The translations under genes and the position numbers were made by a program. From positions 1-64,000 of the forward strand of contig CAWKIA010000042.1 in assembly GCA_963849635.1 (NCBI GenBank): a DNA stretch of 64,000 bases. The letters run 5' to 3'. The stretch comes from CAVRUD01 sp963849635. Its GTDB lineage: Bacteria > Chloroflexota > Chloroflexia > Thermomicrobiales > UBA6265. The notes below the pieces were generated by a model. That model searched no databases. It had not been told where the DNA came from and saw only the letters and a program-made list of their open reading frames with translations. Below, one piece after another: positions 48,670 through 58,921 of the stretch. The stretch's first letter is position 1, and each line of letters opens with the position of its first letter.

Positions 48670-49665
48670 ATGAAACTCCGCCGCCTCCTCTTCTCCCTCG
48701 CCGCCCTGCTGCTGCTCGGCCTCGTCGCCAGCCCGGCCGCGGCCCGCGCCCAGTCCGACCCGATTCAACCGGCCGCGTTCGTCGACACCGACGAGGACGG
48801 ACTCTCCGACACGGACGAGGCGACCCACGGAACCGACCCCGCCGTCTACGACACCGACGGCGACGGCTTCGGCGACAACCAGGAGGTCGTCACCGGCTCC
48901 GACCCGCTGGACGAGAACAGCATCCCGGACGGCGCCCAGCCCGGCGGCGACGCCGACGGCGACCTGCTCTCCGACGCCCAGGAGGCCGAGCTCGGCACCG
49001 ACCCGAACAAGCCCGACACCGACGGCGACGGCCTCGCCAGCTTCGAGCGGCTCCGGCTACGGCACCAACCCCCTCAAGTTCGACACCGACGGCGACGGTT
49101 TCGGCGACGGCGTCGAGGTGCAGAACGGCACCGATCCGCTCAATCCGGCCAACGGCCCGGATGTCGACGAGCCCCGGATCGACTCCGACAACGACGGCTC
49201 AGCGACCGGAGGAATGGACTCGGCACCGACCCGAACGATTCCGACTCCGACTACGACCGCCTGAGCGACGGCTTCGAAGTGCGCGAACTCGGCACCGACC
49301 CGCTGCGGGGCGACTCCGACGAGGACGGCCTGGGCGACGGCGACGAGCTGGAAGTCTTCAGGACCGATCCGCTCACGGTGGACACCGACGGCGACGGCGT
49401 GGACGACCCGACGGAGCTCGACGCGGGCACCGACCCCAGGGACGCGAACAGCGTGCCGTCCAAGGGCCAAGATCCGACTCCGGCGCCTGCCCCGGCTCCG
49501 AGTCCGGCGCAGCCCAGCCCGCAGCCGGTCAAGGCGCTCCCGAACACCGGCAGCGGCGTAGGGTCCTCCGCCGGACTCAACGACGACGCGCTCTACGTCC
49601 TGCTCGGCAGCGGCCTCATCCTCAGTCTCGCCGGGCTGGCGGGAGCGGCTCGCCGCCGCGCCTGA
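48670..49665 (+). CDS. LPxTG-anchored surface protein with thrombospondin type 3-like Ca2+ repeats (two compensating frameshifts)
   Basis: 331 residues from ATG 48670 behind aaaggaacg. A signal peptide (MKLRRLLFSLAALLLLGLVA) is followed by D-x-D-x-D-G repeats such as DTDEDGLSDTDEATHGTDPA and DTDGDGFGDNQEVVTGSDPL. A Pro-rich wall-spanning linker comes next (PAPAPAPSPAQPSPQP). A sorting signal follows: LPNTG, hydrophobic ALYVLLGSGLILSLAGLAGA, and RRRA tail. From about 49050 to 49200 the reading is off-frame between two opposite shifts; corrected, more repeats appear (GYGTNPLKFDTDGDGFGDGV). A calcium-stabilised, sortase-anchored protein of a monoderm envelope. Terminator downstream at 49707. Confidence 0.88.
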   Translation: MKLRRLLFSLAALLLLGLVASPAAARAQSDPIQPAAFVDTDEDGLSDTDEATHGTDPAVYDTDGDGFGDNQEVVTGSDPLDENSIPDGAQPGGDADGDLLSDAQEAELGTDPNKPDTDGDGLASFERLRLRHQPPQVRHRRRRFRRRRRGAERHRSAQSGQRPGCRRAPDRLRQRRLSDRRNGLGTDPNDSDSDYDRLSDGFEVRELGTDPLRGDSDEDGLGDGDELEVFRTDPLTVDTDGDGVDDPTELDAGTDPRDANSVPSKGQDPTPAPAPAPSPAQPSPQPVKALPNTGSGVGSSAGLNDDALYVLLGSGLILSLAGLAGAARRRA

Positions 49666-49706
49666 CCCTACGTGACGGTTCCCGGACCATGGCAATCAAT
49701 CGACTC

Positions 49707-49748
49707 AGACCACGGGGGCGGCCAGCTGGCCGCCCCACGTGGTCTTTT
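49707..49748 (+). terminator. Rho-independent terminator
   Basis: agaccacgggggcggccag pairs with ctggccgccccacgtggtct and is followed by tttt, 42 bp after the LPxTG gene. Confidence 0.9.
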
Positions 49749-49901
49749 CCGGCTCAGCGTGCCCTGCACCGCGTGACGCCTGCTAGGCCTGCATTACGGC
49801 CCAGTTCTTGACTCCCGGCGTGCCATCGGCCCCGAATCTGTACCTCAAAGCGCGCGCGGTCGCATGAGCCGCCGTGCGCGCTAGGTAGGTGACCCTTGGT
49901 G

Positions 49902-49981
49902 GATTAGGTATGTCGATTGCGTGGATCCGCCGATGAGGTCCACGGGCCTGTCTTCCTACGATGGTTCCAGTGGCGAGTGCC
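49902..49981 (+). promoter_or_regulatory. Conserved upstream block, copy 2
   Basis: Homologous and collinear with 47270-47347 (gattaggt ... tcgat-gcgtgg ... ccta ... ccagtggc). It lies about 100 bp before the start of the secreted protein. Confidence 0.45.
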
Positions 49982-50079
49982 GCTCCCGTCCAAAGGCGGG
50001 GCAAGGGACGACTGTGGTGGCTGCATCACGGTCCCCTTGGACTTCGAAAACCTCTCCCAACCGGTAGAAGGAGAATCAG

Positions 50080-50736
50080 ATGTCGGCGAACTCGAATTCC
50101 ACTGTGTGTCGCATGGGCTCCAAGGTCGTTCGCACGATGGTGCTGGGCGCGTTGTGCGCGGCGGTGCTACTGGCCGTCGTGGGCGCCGGCGGGCCGCGGG
50201 TCTCCGCGGCGGAGAAGGATCTCCAGGTCAATGCCCTCGCCAGTGCAACGCAATGCTGGCTCGACGAAGAGGGATCGGAGGTCTGCGAGCAGATCGCCCT
50301 TGAGGTGTTGACCCCCAGCAAGGGCTTTGGCTCCGGGGCCTGCCTCAGGATCGTCACCTACGTCGACGGGATGGAAGCGGCCACGGAAGACGGGTGCGCT
50401 GAGGTCGCCGGGCTCTTCTGGATGGACCAGGACCACCTGAGCGCGGCGGGCCTGCCGCAGGTGATGATCAGCCTCTCGAGCTGGGTGTGCGACGGGAAGG
50501 GCGGGACGTGCGACGTCGTCCCGACGCGAACGGTCGCGCTCTCGGCGGACTGGGTGGCCAGCTCCGCCAAACAGCGGGTCAATGAAACGCTCTACGATCA
50601 CCAGCCGAGCTGCGACGTGCTCGTGAAGATCAAGGGCTTTGCCCGGGACTCCAGCACGACGATCGCCCTCGACGGCACGACGCTCAGCGGCTCCGGCAAC
50701 CTGCAGTGGTTGGAATCGACCTCGCGCTGCGCCTAG
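50080..50736 (+). CDS. Secreted protein of unknown function
   Basis: 218 residues, intact, with a strong ribosome binding site. A Sec-type signal spans about residues 12-44 (KVVRTMVLGALCAAVLLAVV, cleavage likely after VSA). The mature part has an even number of cysteines (QCWLDEEGSEVCEQ, VCDGKGGTCDVVP), suggesting disulfides, and a beta-rich pattern. No family recognised. Its upstream block is shared with the SH3b protein gene, so the two may be coregulated. Confidence 0.8.
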   Translation: MSANSNSTVCRMGSKVVRTMVLGALCAAVLLAVVGAGGPRVSAAEKDLQVNALASATQCWLDEEGSEVCEQIALEVLTPSKGFGSGACLRIVTYVDGMEAATEDGCAEVAGLFWMDQDHLSAAGLPQVMISLSSWVCDGKGGTCDVVPTRTVALSADWVASSAKQRVNETLYDHQPSCDVLVKIKGFARDSSTTIALDGTTLSGSGNLQWLESTSRCA

Positions 50737-50971
50737 CGTCAAAGGAATCCGATCGGTGGGCTGCGGCGGTGGGTAAAGGCTTCCCGCCGCGGCCCGTCGA
50801 TCGACCGGAACCGCTCCTCGGCGGGGAGGCCGTTCCCACCCCCTATCGTCCGTTAGAGTCGCGCATCGGCCTTGACAACCGGCACGTATCGACCGCATTT
50901 GGGGTGAAACACCGCCATGTTTCAACGAACAGAAAGCCTACCACGTCAGATTGGACATCCGGGAGCCCCAT

Positions 50972-51708
50972 ATGGACGAAATTATCCGTGCGGAGGGGAT
51001 TTCCAAGACCTACGACACAGGCACCTCAAAGGTCAGCGCCCTGAAAAACGTCGACTTCGCCGTCGCCCGTGGCGAGATGGTGGCGGTGATGGGGCCTTCC
51101 GGGTGTGGCAAGACGACGCTCCTCAACTCCCTCTCCGGCCTTGACACGGTCGACGCCGGCACCATTCAACTGGAGGGCCAGGATCTGGCCAAGATGGGGG
51201 ACCGGGCCCGAACCGACTACCGGGCCCGCCGGATGGGGTTCGTCTTCCAGGTTTACAACTTGCTGCCGGTCCTCTCGCGCGGTCGAGAACGTCGAGCTGC
51301 CGCTGCTGGTCTCCGGCGTCAAACCGAGGGTCGCACGCGGGCAGGCGCTCGCCGCCCTCGACACCGTCGACCTTGGGGCGTGGGCAAAGCACCGACCGGC
51401 CGAACTCTCCGGCGGACAACGCCAGCGGGTGACGATCGCCCGGGCGCTGGTCAACGACCCGGCCATCATCTGGGCGGACGAACCCACCGGTGCGCTGGAC
51501 TCCAAGACCGCCGCCGAGATCATGGGGCTGATGCGGTCGCTAAACCGGAGCAAGGGCGCCACATTCGTGATCGTCACCCACGACCCCGGCGTCGGTGCCC
51601 AGTGCGACCGCATCGTCCGGATGCGGGACGGCAGTCATCGTCGAGGACTCCAGCACGTTTGTCCGTCCAGCCGCCCTAGCCGGGAGCGAGACCGTCGCCG
51701 CCGACTAA
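50972..51708 (+). CDS. ABC transporter ATP-binding protein (LolD/MacB type; two frameshifts)
   Basis: About 245 residues from ATG 50972. Walker A MGPSGCGKTTLLNSLSGLD near residue 38; Q-loop FVFQVYNLLPVLS; after a frameshift near 51285 ENVELPLLVSGV and the signature LSGGQRQRVTIARAL; Walker B IIWADEPTGALDS; H-loop FVIVTHDPG. A second frameshift near 51630 hides the last 25 residues (AVIVEDSSTFVRPAALAGSE and onward, stop 51708). It powers the FtsX-type permease encoded next. Exports a lipoprotein, peptide or antibiotic; substrate unknown. Confidence 0.9.
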
Positions 51709-51775
51709 GGCACCCTGACGCTTGGTCTAGTGGGCGCTCCCGTCGGCCGACTCGCCCCCGAGAGGACACACCGCG

Positions 51776-54700
51776 ATGAACGAGATCTTCGGCCTCCCGA
51801 TGACCGGGATCATGCGGTTCCTGCTCATCCTGCTCGCCCTGTGCCTGCTGTCCGTGGCCTGGGTCGCCTGGCGGCGGCCGGTCATCTTCCGGCTCGGCGT
51901 CCGCAACATCCCGCGCCGCCGGGCGCAGACGGTCCTGATCGTCATCGGCCTGATGCTCTCGACGATGATCATCGCCGCCGTCGTTCGGCACCGGCGACAC
52001 CATCGACCACTCCGCGACGGCGGCGACGTACGACAGCCTCGGGCACGTCGACGAGCTGGTGGTCTCCAGCCCCGACGCCGAGGGCAGCATCGAGAGCGCC
52101 ATCAACGCGCGCTTCGACCAGTCCGTGGCGGACCAGGTCGAGGCCGCCTTCGCGGACGACCCCGTCGTGGACGGCGTCATGCCCGTCCTGATCGAGACGG
52201 TCCCCGTGCTCCTCGGCACCCCGGAGCGGCCGGAGCAGGCCGAGCCGCAGGCCTTCCTCATCGGGGTCGACCCGGCCCGCCTCGACGCCTTCGGCGGCCT
52301 CCGCGCCGTCGGCGGCGGCGCCATCGACCTCGGCGCCATCGCCCCGGACGCGGTCGTCCTCAGCGAGTCGCTGGCCGAGGATCTCGCCGCGGAGGTCGGC
52401 GACGTCGTCACCGTCTTCTACGCCAACCAGCCCAACCAGCTCACCGTCGCCGCCGTGGCCGAGGACGGCCCGCTGAGCGGGTCGTTCGACCCGACGATCT
52501 CGGGGATGGTCGTCCCGCTCGCCCGCCTCCAGGAGGCGACCGGGCAGCAGGGCCAGGTCACCGTGCTCGGGATCTCCAACCGCGGGCGGGGTTGAGGACG
52601 GACTGGGCCTGACGGACGAGGTCGTGGCCAAGCTCCAGCCGCTGCTGGCGGGCCAGGGCCTGGGCGTCGACGCGATCAAGGCGGACTCGATCGAGGAGGC
52701 CGAGGGGTTCGCCCAGGTCTTCACCGGGGTGTTCCTCATCCTGGGCCTCTTCTCGATCGCGGTCGGCATCCTGCTCATCGTGCTGATCTTCACGATGCTG
52801 GCGGCCGAGCGCCGGTCCGAGATGGGGATGGCCCGCGCCGTCGGGGCCCAGCGCGGGCAGCTGATCCAGCAGTTCGTCGCCGAGGGGAGCGGCTACGCCC
52901 TCCTGGCCGGCCTCGTCGGCGCCGCGCTCGGCGTGGTCGCGACCGTCGCCATCGGGCTCGCCATCGGCGCGCTCTTCGGCGGCGACCTCTTCCAGATCGA
53001 GCCGTCCGTGAGCCCGCGCAGCCTCGTCGTCTCGTACTGCCTCGGCGTCGTCATCACCTTCATCGCCGTCGTCGGCTCGTCCTGGAAGATCAGCCGCCTC
53101 AACGTCGTCGCCGCCGTGCGCGACATCCCCGACGCCCCGCGCTCGCCCCGCCGGCGGCTGCGCACCCTGGTCTGGGCCCTCGTGCTCCTGGCGCTCGGCG
53201 GGCTGCTCGCCCTGGCCGGGCAGACCGGCGACGCCGCCCGGGCCTTCACCTTCTACGCCGGGATGAGCCTGCTGCCGTTCGGCGCGGCGCTGCTGCTGCG
53301 CTACCTCGGCGCGCCGGCGCGGCCGGTCTTCAGCGCGGTCGGGATCTACCTCTTGGTCCTCTGGCTGCTGCCCAGCGACGTCGCGACGGACCTGTTCGGC
53401 GACCTGGGCGGCGACTTCGAGATGTTCTTCCTGTCGGGCATCTTCATGGTGGCCGGCGCCTCGATCCTGATCGTCAACAACCTCGACCTCCTGCTCGGGG
53501 GGGTCTCGCCGCCTGGGCGGGCTCTTCCGCGGCGCGCTGCCGGCCGTGCGCACGGCGATCTCCTACCCCGGCGCCGCGAAGGGCCGGACCGGGATGACGA
53601 TCGCCATGTTCAGCCTGATCGTCTTCTCGCTGGTCACCTTCGCCACCATCAACCAGAACTTCGTCGAGCTCTTCCTCGGCGACGAGGCCAACGCCGGCTG
53701 GGACGTGCGCGCCGACGCCCTCCGGGCCAACCCGATCGGCGACGCCGCCGCCTTCGCGGCGCAGCTGCAGGACCCGCGGCGTCGACACGGGCCAGTTCGA
53801 GGCGGCCGGGCATCGTCGTCACGGGCGCCGACGAGTCGCGCCTCCGGGTGCGGGGGGACGCGGAGCAGGAGTGGAAGGACTACACGGTCCGCGGCATGGA
53901 CCCGGGCTTCATCGACGAGAGCGCGCTCCTGTTCCAGGCGCGGGCCGAGGGGTACGCCGACGACGCGGCGGTCATCGAGGCGCTGCGCACCCGCGACGAC
54001 GTGGCGATCGTCGACGCGTTCGCGATCCCCGCGGAGGGCGGCTTCGGCACGGACGAGGACGCGTTCACGCTGACCGGGTACGAGGACGGACAGGAGACCT
54101 TCGCGCCGATCCAGGTCGAGGTGGAGCGGCCCAACGGCGAGCCCGCGACCCTGACGGTCATCGGCATCCTCGACGACGAGATCGGGAGCCTGTTCGGCCT
54201 GTTCGCCCGCGAGGGCGCCGTGGTGGGGCCGACCGGGATCTACCCCGAGGCGGCGTCCACCTCCTACTACGTCCGCGTCGCCGACCCGGACCGCGCCGAC
54301 GCGATCGCCAAGGAGATCGAGGCGGCCCTGCTGACCAACGGCGTCCAGGCGGTGTCGATCCTCGACGAGCTCGAGGAGCAGCAGGAGCAGAGCACGGCCT
54401 TCCTCTACATCATCCAGGGGTTCATGGGGCTCGGCCTCCTCGTCGGCATCGCGGCGGTCGGGGTGATCGCCTTCCGCAACGTGGTCGAGCGGCGCCAGCA
54501 GATCGGGATGCTGCGGGCGCTCGGCTTCCAGCGGTCGACGGTCGCGCTCTCGTTCCTGATCGAGACGACCTTCGTCGTGGGCATCGGCGTCCTGTCGGGG
54601 ACGGTCCTCGGGCTGGCGCTGGCCCGCAACCTCTTCACGAGCGACGACTTCGGCGGCCCGGACGCGACGTTCATCGTGCCCTGGGGGATCGTCGTCGCCA

Positions 54701-54798
54701 TCCTCCTGGCCACGGTCGTGGCGGCCTTGCTGATGACCTGGGTCCCGGCCCGCCAGGCCGCGCGCGTGGCCCCGGCCGAGGCGCTGCGGTACGAGTAG
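51776..54798 (+). CDS. FtsX/MacB-type ABC transporter permease (four frameshifts)
   Basis: About 1005 residues. A first membrane segment (IMRFLLILLALCLLSVAWVA), then RRPVIFRLGVRNIPRRRAQT, an extracytoplasmic domain, and an FtsX domain (FSIAVGILLIVLIFTMLAAE, RRSEMGMARAVGAQRGQLIQ). A second unit follows, ending in another FtsX domain (RRQQIGMLRALGFQRSTVAL) and WVPARQAARVAPAEALRYE. Frame breaks near 51985, 52588, 53508 and 53785. The duplicated FtsX layout is typical of the large permease of macrolide/lipoprotein-type exporters in Gram-positives. 67 bp after its ATPase; one operon. Confidence 0.88.
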
Positions 54799-55149
54799 CG
54801 AATCTGCCCGAGTCTCACCACCGTCCGCTCTCCCGTAGGTGCGCGCAAAACGGAGAGGATCGGTGGCGGCGGAAGCCCCAAAGCGCCCTCGAATCGGCGG
54901 AGTGCTTGGGCGACGGCTACCTTGGTCGAGTAGGGGGTATTCCGACCCCCTCAGCTCGCTGCGCCAGCGGGACCGATGCCTGTCCTCCTCGCCCTGGAGA
55001 TCCGTTAGGTGGGCCGAAGCGGCCGCAAATAGGTACCCGTTAAGTGGGACCACCGATGTGGCCCGGGTGGCCGCGTCCTAGCATGGCGACGATGGCCGCC
55101 ATGCTCGGCCGTCCGCCCAACAGCCCTCGTCATCCTGCAAGGAGACCCC
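54799..55149. other. Intergenic region, about 350 bp
   Basis: No gene seen. The inverted motif tagggggtattccgaccccct occurs near 54930-54950 and the ribosome binding site caaggagacccc lies before ATG 55150. Otherwise unremarkable. Confidence 0.5.
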
Positions 55150-56594
55150 ATGTCTTCTCACGTTCCCGATCCGCGGCGCTGGTGGGCGCTTGCCCTGATC
55201 GCCGTCGCCCAGTTCCTCGTCATCATGGACACCTCGATCATCGGGGTCGCCCTGCCCGAGATCCAGCGGGCGTTCGACCTCTCCCAGTCCGAGCTCTCCT
55301 GGGTCTTCAACGCCTACGTCATCGCCTTCGGCGGCCTGCTGCTGCTCGGCGGGCGCCTCTCCGACCTCTACGGCGCGCGCCGGCTCTTCGTGCTCGGCTT
55401 CGCCGTCCTCACCGCCGCGTCGCTCCTGACCGGCCTCGCCGACGACCGGGGGTGCTCTTCGCCGGCCGGGCGTTGCAGGGGCTCGGCTCCGCCTTGATCG
55501 CCCCGGCCGCGCTGACCCTCCTCATGTCGCTCTTCTCGCACGATCCGAAGGAGCTGACCAAGGCGCTCGCGCTCTACGGGGCGGCGGCACCGGCCGGCGG
55601 AACCGCCGGCGTCTTCCTCGGCGGCGTCCTGACCGAGTGGGTCGACTGGCGCTGGGTCTTCCTGATCAACGTCCCGATCGGTCTGGCGGTCCTGGCCGCC
55701 AGCGCCCGCGTCCTGCCGAGCCTCCCCGCCCGGCCCGGCCGCATCGACGTCGGCGGCGCCCTCTCGGTCACGGCGGCGCTCTCCCTGGCGGTCTTCGCGA
55801 TCGTGCGGGCGCCCGAGGTGGGCTGGGGCGACGCGCGGACGATCCTCTCCCTGGCCGTGGCCGCCGGCCTCCTCGCGCTCTTCGTCGCCATCCAGGCGGC
55901 GCGGCGCGAGCCGCTGATGCCCTTGGCGATCTGGCGCGCCCCCAACCTGGCCGCCGCCAACGCCGCGATGGCGCTCCTCGGGGCGGCCTGGATCCCGATG
56001 TGGTACTTCCTCAACCTCTACCTGCAGCAGGTCCTCGGCTTCGGGGCCTTCGAAGGCGGGGCGGCGCTCCTGCCCATGACGGGCCTGATCATGGTCCTGA
56101 TGGTCGGCGTCACCGCCCGGGTCGTCGGCCGCTTCGGCTTCAAGCCCCCGCTCGTGGCGGGACTCGTCATCCTGGCCGCAGGGATCGGATGGCTGTCGCT
56201 GGTCCGCCCGGACGGGACCTTCGCCGCCGACGTCCTCGCCGCCTCGCTCGTGGGGGCCGCGGGCATGTCGCTGGCCTACATCCCGGCGATGCTCGCGGCG
56301 CTCGCCGGGGCCAAGCCCGAGGAGGGCGGCCTGGCCTCGGGCATCGTCAACACCACCTACCAGGTCGGCTCGGCCCTGGGCCTGGCGGTCATGACCGCGG
56401 TCGCCACCGCCAACGGGGCCGACCACCTCGGCAACCCTGAGGTCCTCACCGACGGCTTCCGGGCGGCATTCCTCGGGGCGGCGGCGATCGCGCTCGTAGG
56501 TGCTGGCGTGGTGGCGGTCTGGTTGCGGGAGCCCGGTCCTATGGCCGAAGCCTCCGTGAGTTCGCGGTCGACCCGGCCAGAATACGCGGACTGA
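55150..56594 (+). CDS. DHA2-type (EmrB/QacA-like) MFS drug exporter (one frameshift)
   Basis: About 481 residues with 14 predicted membrane helices. The N-terminal FLVIMDTSIIGVALPEIQRA and LLLGGRLSDLYGARRLF carry the D-in-helix-1 and G-x3-D-R motifs of DHA2 pumps; LALYGAAAPAGGTAGVFLGG is motif C. One frameshift near 55450 (LADDRG/VLFAGRALQGLGSAL). The pump exports drugs or metabolites with proton antiport. Ends YAD after a polar tail. Confidence 0.9.
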
Positions 56595-56957
56595 GCGGCG
56601 TCCCATTGGAACCTTGGGGAGCTTCCTCCACTAACGGCATCCGTCCGCACGTCGCACGGGGGTGGACTATGTGGATCGCGTAGTCAGTTGATCGCCGCAG
56701 GTTGAATTCCCGAGGCGATCTCCTTCACCCGATCCTCTCAACGAGCCTGCTCACCGAACCAATCACCTGATCCCATTAAGAGCCGTAGCGCTGCCTAGCC
56801 TAAGGGTTTACCCATTGCCAGGTAGGGACCGCGATCTGATTCTCGGGCGCTCTAAAAGCTGCCCTCTACACGATCATCTGGAAGGCCGTGGCAAGTATCT
56901 CCTCTGCCAGCAAGAAACAGGGCATCTGACCGCCTGCATCAGAACTGGGGGCATGTA
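56595..56957. other. Intergenic region, about 360 bp
   Basis: No gene or clear hairpin is visible. The region is less GC-rich than its neighbours (for example around 56770-56900), consistent with a promoter for the GNAT gene at 56958. Confidence 0.5.
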
Positions 56958-57626
56958 ATGGCCTTATGGTCGTGGTGGCAAGGAGATGCCTTGCCACATC
57001 TCGCTCCCCTTCCCAACTTCCGTGTACACGTGGAGCACGATGCCTGCGTGCTCTACCCGCTGACCGGCCTCACGGCCGAGGAAATCGAGGCTCGCCTCGG
57101 CGCGGGCCACCGCGCGTACGTCGCTCGCCTCGATGGGACACCGGTCGCGTACGGGTGGGTCGCTACGCTCGCCGCCGCGATCGGTGAATTGGACGTTTCG
57201 TTCGACCTGACGCCGGGCGACCGCTATCTGTGGGACTTCGCCACGCTGTCGGCGTGGCGCGGCCACGGCCTCTATCCCCGCCTGCTGCAGGAGATCCTCC
57301 GACAGGAAGGCGAAGACGGGCAGCACTTCTGGATCATCAACGCGCCGGAGAACCGCGCCTCTGCGGCCGGTATCGCGAAGGCCGGCTTCAGTCCGGTGAG
57401 CGACCTCGCGTTCGGTGCCGACCGCGGGGTTGCGAGCCACGGCCCTCCGACCGAACGCGCTCAGCTCGGGGCGGCGCTCCTCGGCGTGCCCTTGCTGGAG
57501 GCCGTCCGGGACGGCCGCCTGCTGTCGCCGTGCTGGCGTTGCGTCGTCGCCGCTACGCAGACTGCGGTAGGCGCGTCCTGTTGGCCCTACCAGGACGGTG
57601 TCGCAGTGGCCTGTACCTGTGCCTAG
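56958..57626 (+). CDS. GNAT-family acetyltransferase with Cys-rich C-terminus
   Basis: 222 residues, intact. The acetyl-CoA site reads FATLSAWRGHGLYPRLLQEI near residue 95; HFWIINAPENRASAAGIAKA and GFSPVSDLAFG complete the fold. The last 45 residues carry CWRCVVAATQTAVGASCWPY and CTCA, a cluster of five cysteines that may bind zinc. No conserved pathway partner is next to it; convergent with the phage-like cassette. Confidence 0.8.
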   Translation: MALWSWWQGDALPHLAPLPNFRVHVEHDACVLYPLTGLTAEEIEARLGAGHRAYVARLDGTPVAYGWVATLAAAIGELDVSFDLTPGDRYLWDFATLSAWRGHGLYPRLLQEILRQEGEDGQHFWIINAPENRASAAGIAKAGFSPVSDLAFGADRGVASHGPPTERAQLGAALLGVPLLEAVRDGRLLSPCWRCVVAATQTAVGASCWPYQDGVAVACTCA

Positions 57627-57644
57627 CACTGGCCAGATTCGGCC

Positions 57645-57756
57645 GTCGGCGACCAAGCAATTGATGCCGCGGGGACGATGCACGGGACATGAGGGATCGA
57701 CGCTTCCATTGTCGTGCCCGCCCCGCCCGCCGCAGCTCTGCCAGCCGCCGCTTCAT
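57645..57756 (-). pseudogene. Truncated start of a fourth cassette gene
   Basis: ATG 57756 overlaps the stop of the preceding gene (ATGA) and reads MKRRLAELRRAGRARQWKR. The similarity to a gene continuation ends within about 20-35 residues and runs into sequence next to the convergent GNAT gene. In a packaging-type cassette the next gene would be larger, so this looks like a deletion end point. Confidence 0.4.
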
Positions 57757-57987
57757 GGATCGCGTCGGCACCTCAGGGACCCTCCTCGCCCGACCGGCGA
57801 CGGCACCAGGATGATCCGACGCAGCAGCCGGATCTCGACGTACCGGCCGCACCCCGGGCAGCGCTCGGGCCGCTCCGGACCCCGGTCGCCGATCTCGTAG
57901 ACCACGCCGCCCCAGCATCGGCAGGTCTCGCACCCGACCGGCACCAGCGCCTCCAGCCGCCGCAGCCGCGACCTCCGCCCGTCTCAC
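57753..57987 (-). CDS. Zinc-ribbon small protein, cassette gene 3
   Basis: About 78 residues from GTG 57987, overlapping the upstream stop by GTGA. CETCRCWGGVVYEIGDRGPE and RCPGCGRYVEIRLLRRIILV form a CxxC...CxxC zinc ribbon very similar to that of the preceding gene (CAVCRRWC...RCPGCGRLVPI). A frameshift near the start is likely. Function unknown; the paralogous pair suggests duplication. Confidence 0.6.
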
Positions 57988-58453
57988 AGGCGGTCCAGGT
58001 CGACGCCGACGATGTGGAGCGTCGTGGTGATCGGCACCAGGCGTCCGCACCCGGGGCACCGCTCCGGCCGGTCGTGGCGCCCCGCGTCGTCGACCATGGC
58101 CACGTGGCACCACCGGCGGCAGACGGCGCACCCCTTCGGCGACCGGGCCTCCAGCTTCGCCAGCCGGGGCTCAACCCGCCGCACCGGCCGTCTCCAGCTC
58201 CGACCTGCTCCAGCTCCCGGCGCAGCTCGTCCGGCGTCACGCCGAGGTCGGCCGCCACCGCCGCGATGCGTTCCTCCTCCGTGACCGCCCCTGCCAACCG
58301 GCAGACCCGCTCCACCTCTTCCGCCTCGTGCCGGAGTTCGGCCTCGGAGACGCCCAGCTGGGCCGCCATGCGCCGCACCTCGGCGTCCAGCCACACCGCG
58401 TGCCGCGCCGCCGCCACCCGGTCCAGGCGCCGGGTGACCGCCTTGGCGCTCAC
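57984..58453 (-). CDS. Coiled-coil/zinc-ribbon protein, cassette gene 2 (one frameshift)
   Basis: About 156 residues from GTG 58453, overlapping the upstream stop by GTGA. The N-terminal helical part holds two LGVSEAELRHEAEEV/LGVTPDELRRELEQV helix-turn repeats. After a frameshift near 58190 comes RLAKLEARSPKG, then the zinc ribbon CAVCRRWCHVAMVDDAGRHD with RCPGCGRLVPI. The helical repeats may be DNA-binding. The partner genes suggest a phage-derived cassette. Confidence 0.65.
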
Positions 58454-58850
58454 CGCCCGCCCTCCGCGATCCCGGCCGCCCGCTCCAGCTCCGCCACCCG
58501 CGCCTCCAGCGTCGCCAGCTCCCGCAGCTGGAGCAGCCGGCCCAGGACCGCGTCGGCCGCCCGCACCCGCGTCGCCCACGGCGCCGTCCGCGTCCGCCAT
58601 CGCCGCCGCGAGGGTGTCGGTCGCCGACGCGGCCCAGCGTCACCAGCGAGCGGGAGAGGTCGTCGAGGGCGTCGGCCTCGGCGGCGCGCACCGCCTCCAG
58701 GAAGGCGGGCTGCTTCAGCCAGCGGTAGAGGGTATCCCGGGAGATGCCGGCCGCGGCGCAGGCGGCGGTGGCGTCGCCGGCGGAGAGCAGGGCGGCGACC
58801 GCCCGGCGCTGCTTGGGGGTGAGCTCCGAAAGTGTCCGATCCTCCGGCAT
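58450..58850 (-). CDS. Terminase-small-subunit-like HTH protein, cassette gene 1 (frameshifted)
   Basis: About 133 residues from ATG 58850. ELTPKQRRAVAALLSAGDAT then AACAAAGISRDTLYRWLKQP and FLEAVRAAEADALDDLSRSL match the HTH N-terminal region of phage terminase small subunits and related phBC6A51-type proteins. Breaks near 58630 and 58580; the corrected C-terminus is LGRLLQLRELATLEARVAEL. Four-base overlaps with the following two genes mark one operon. No large terminase or capsid genes are present, so this is a remnant or domesticated cassette. Confidence 0.65.
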
Positions 58851-58879
58851 CCCGTCCGATCCTTGCCCGAAAACGGCGA

Positions 58880-58921
58880 CGGGCCGCCGGGCGAACACTG
58901 CTGTTCGCGTCCGGCGGCCCG
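58880..58921 (-). promoter_or_regulatory. Hairpin in the 5' leader of the cassette
   Basis: cgggccgccgg-gcgaaca pairs with tgttcgcgtccggcggcccg (two-base bulge). Read on the minus strand it is followed by gccgtttt, so it looks like an intrinsic terminator or attenuator ahead of the HTH gene rather than behind one. Confidence 0.5.

Larger units (their letters stand above)
49666..50079. other. Intergenic region with terminator and conserved upstream block
   Basis: It holds the terminator at 49707-49748 and the second copy of the conserved block at 49902-49981, then the ribosome binding site agaaggagaatcag for the next gene. No gene in it. Confidence 0.7.

Noticed and set aside
52558..53553. 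Long minus-strand charged ORF of 331 codons
   Set aside because: Antisense shadow of the FtsX permease caused by high GC; composition is Arg/Glu/Gln-rich without any domain.
55368..56606. Minus-strand ORF of 412 codons
   Set aside because: Shadow of the DHA2 transporter on the other strand.
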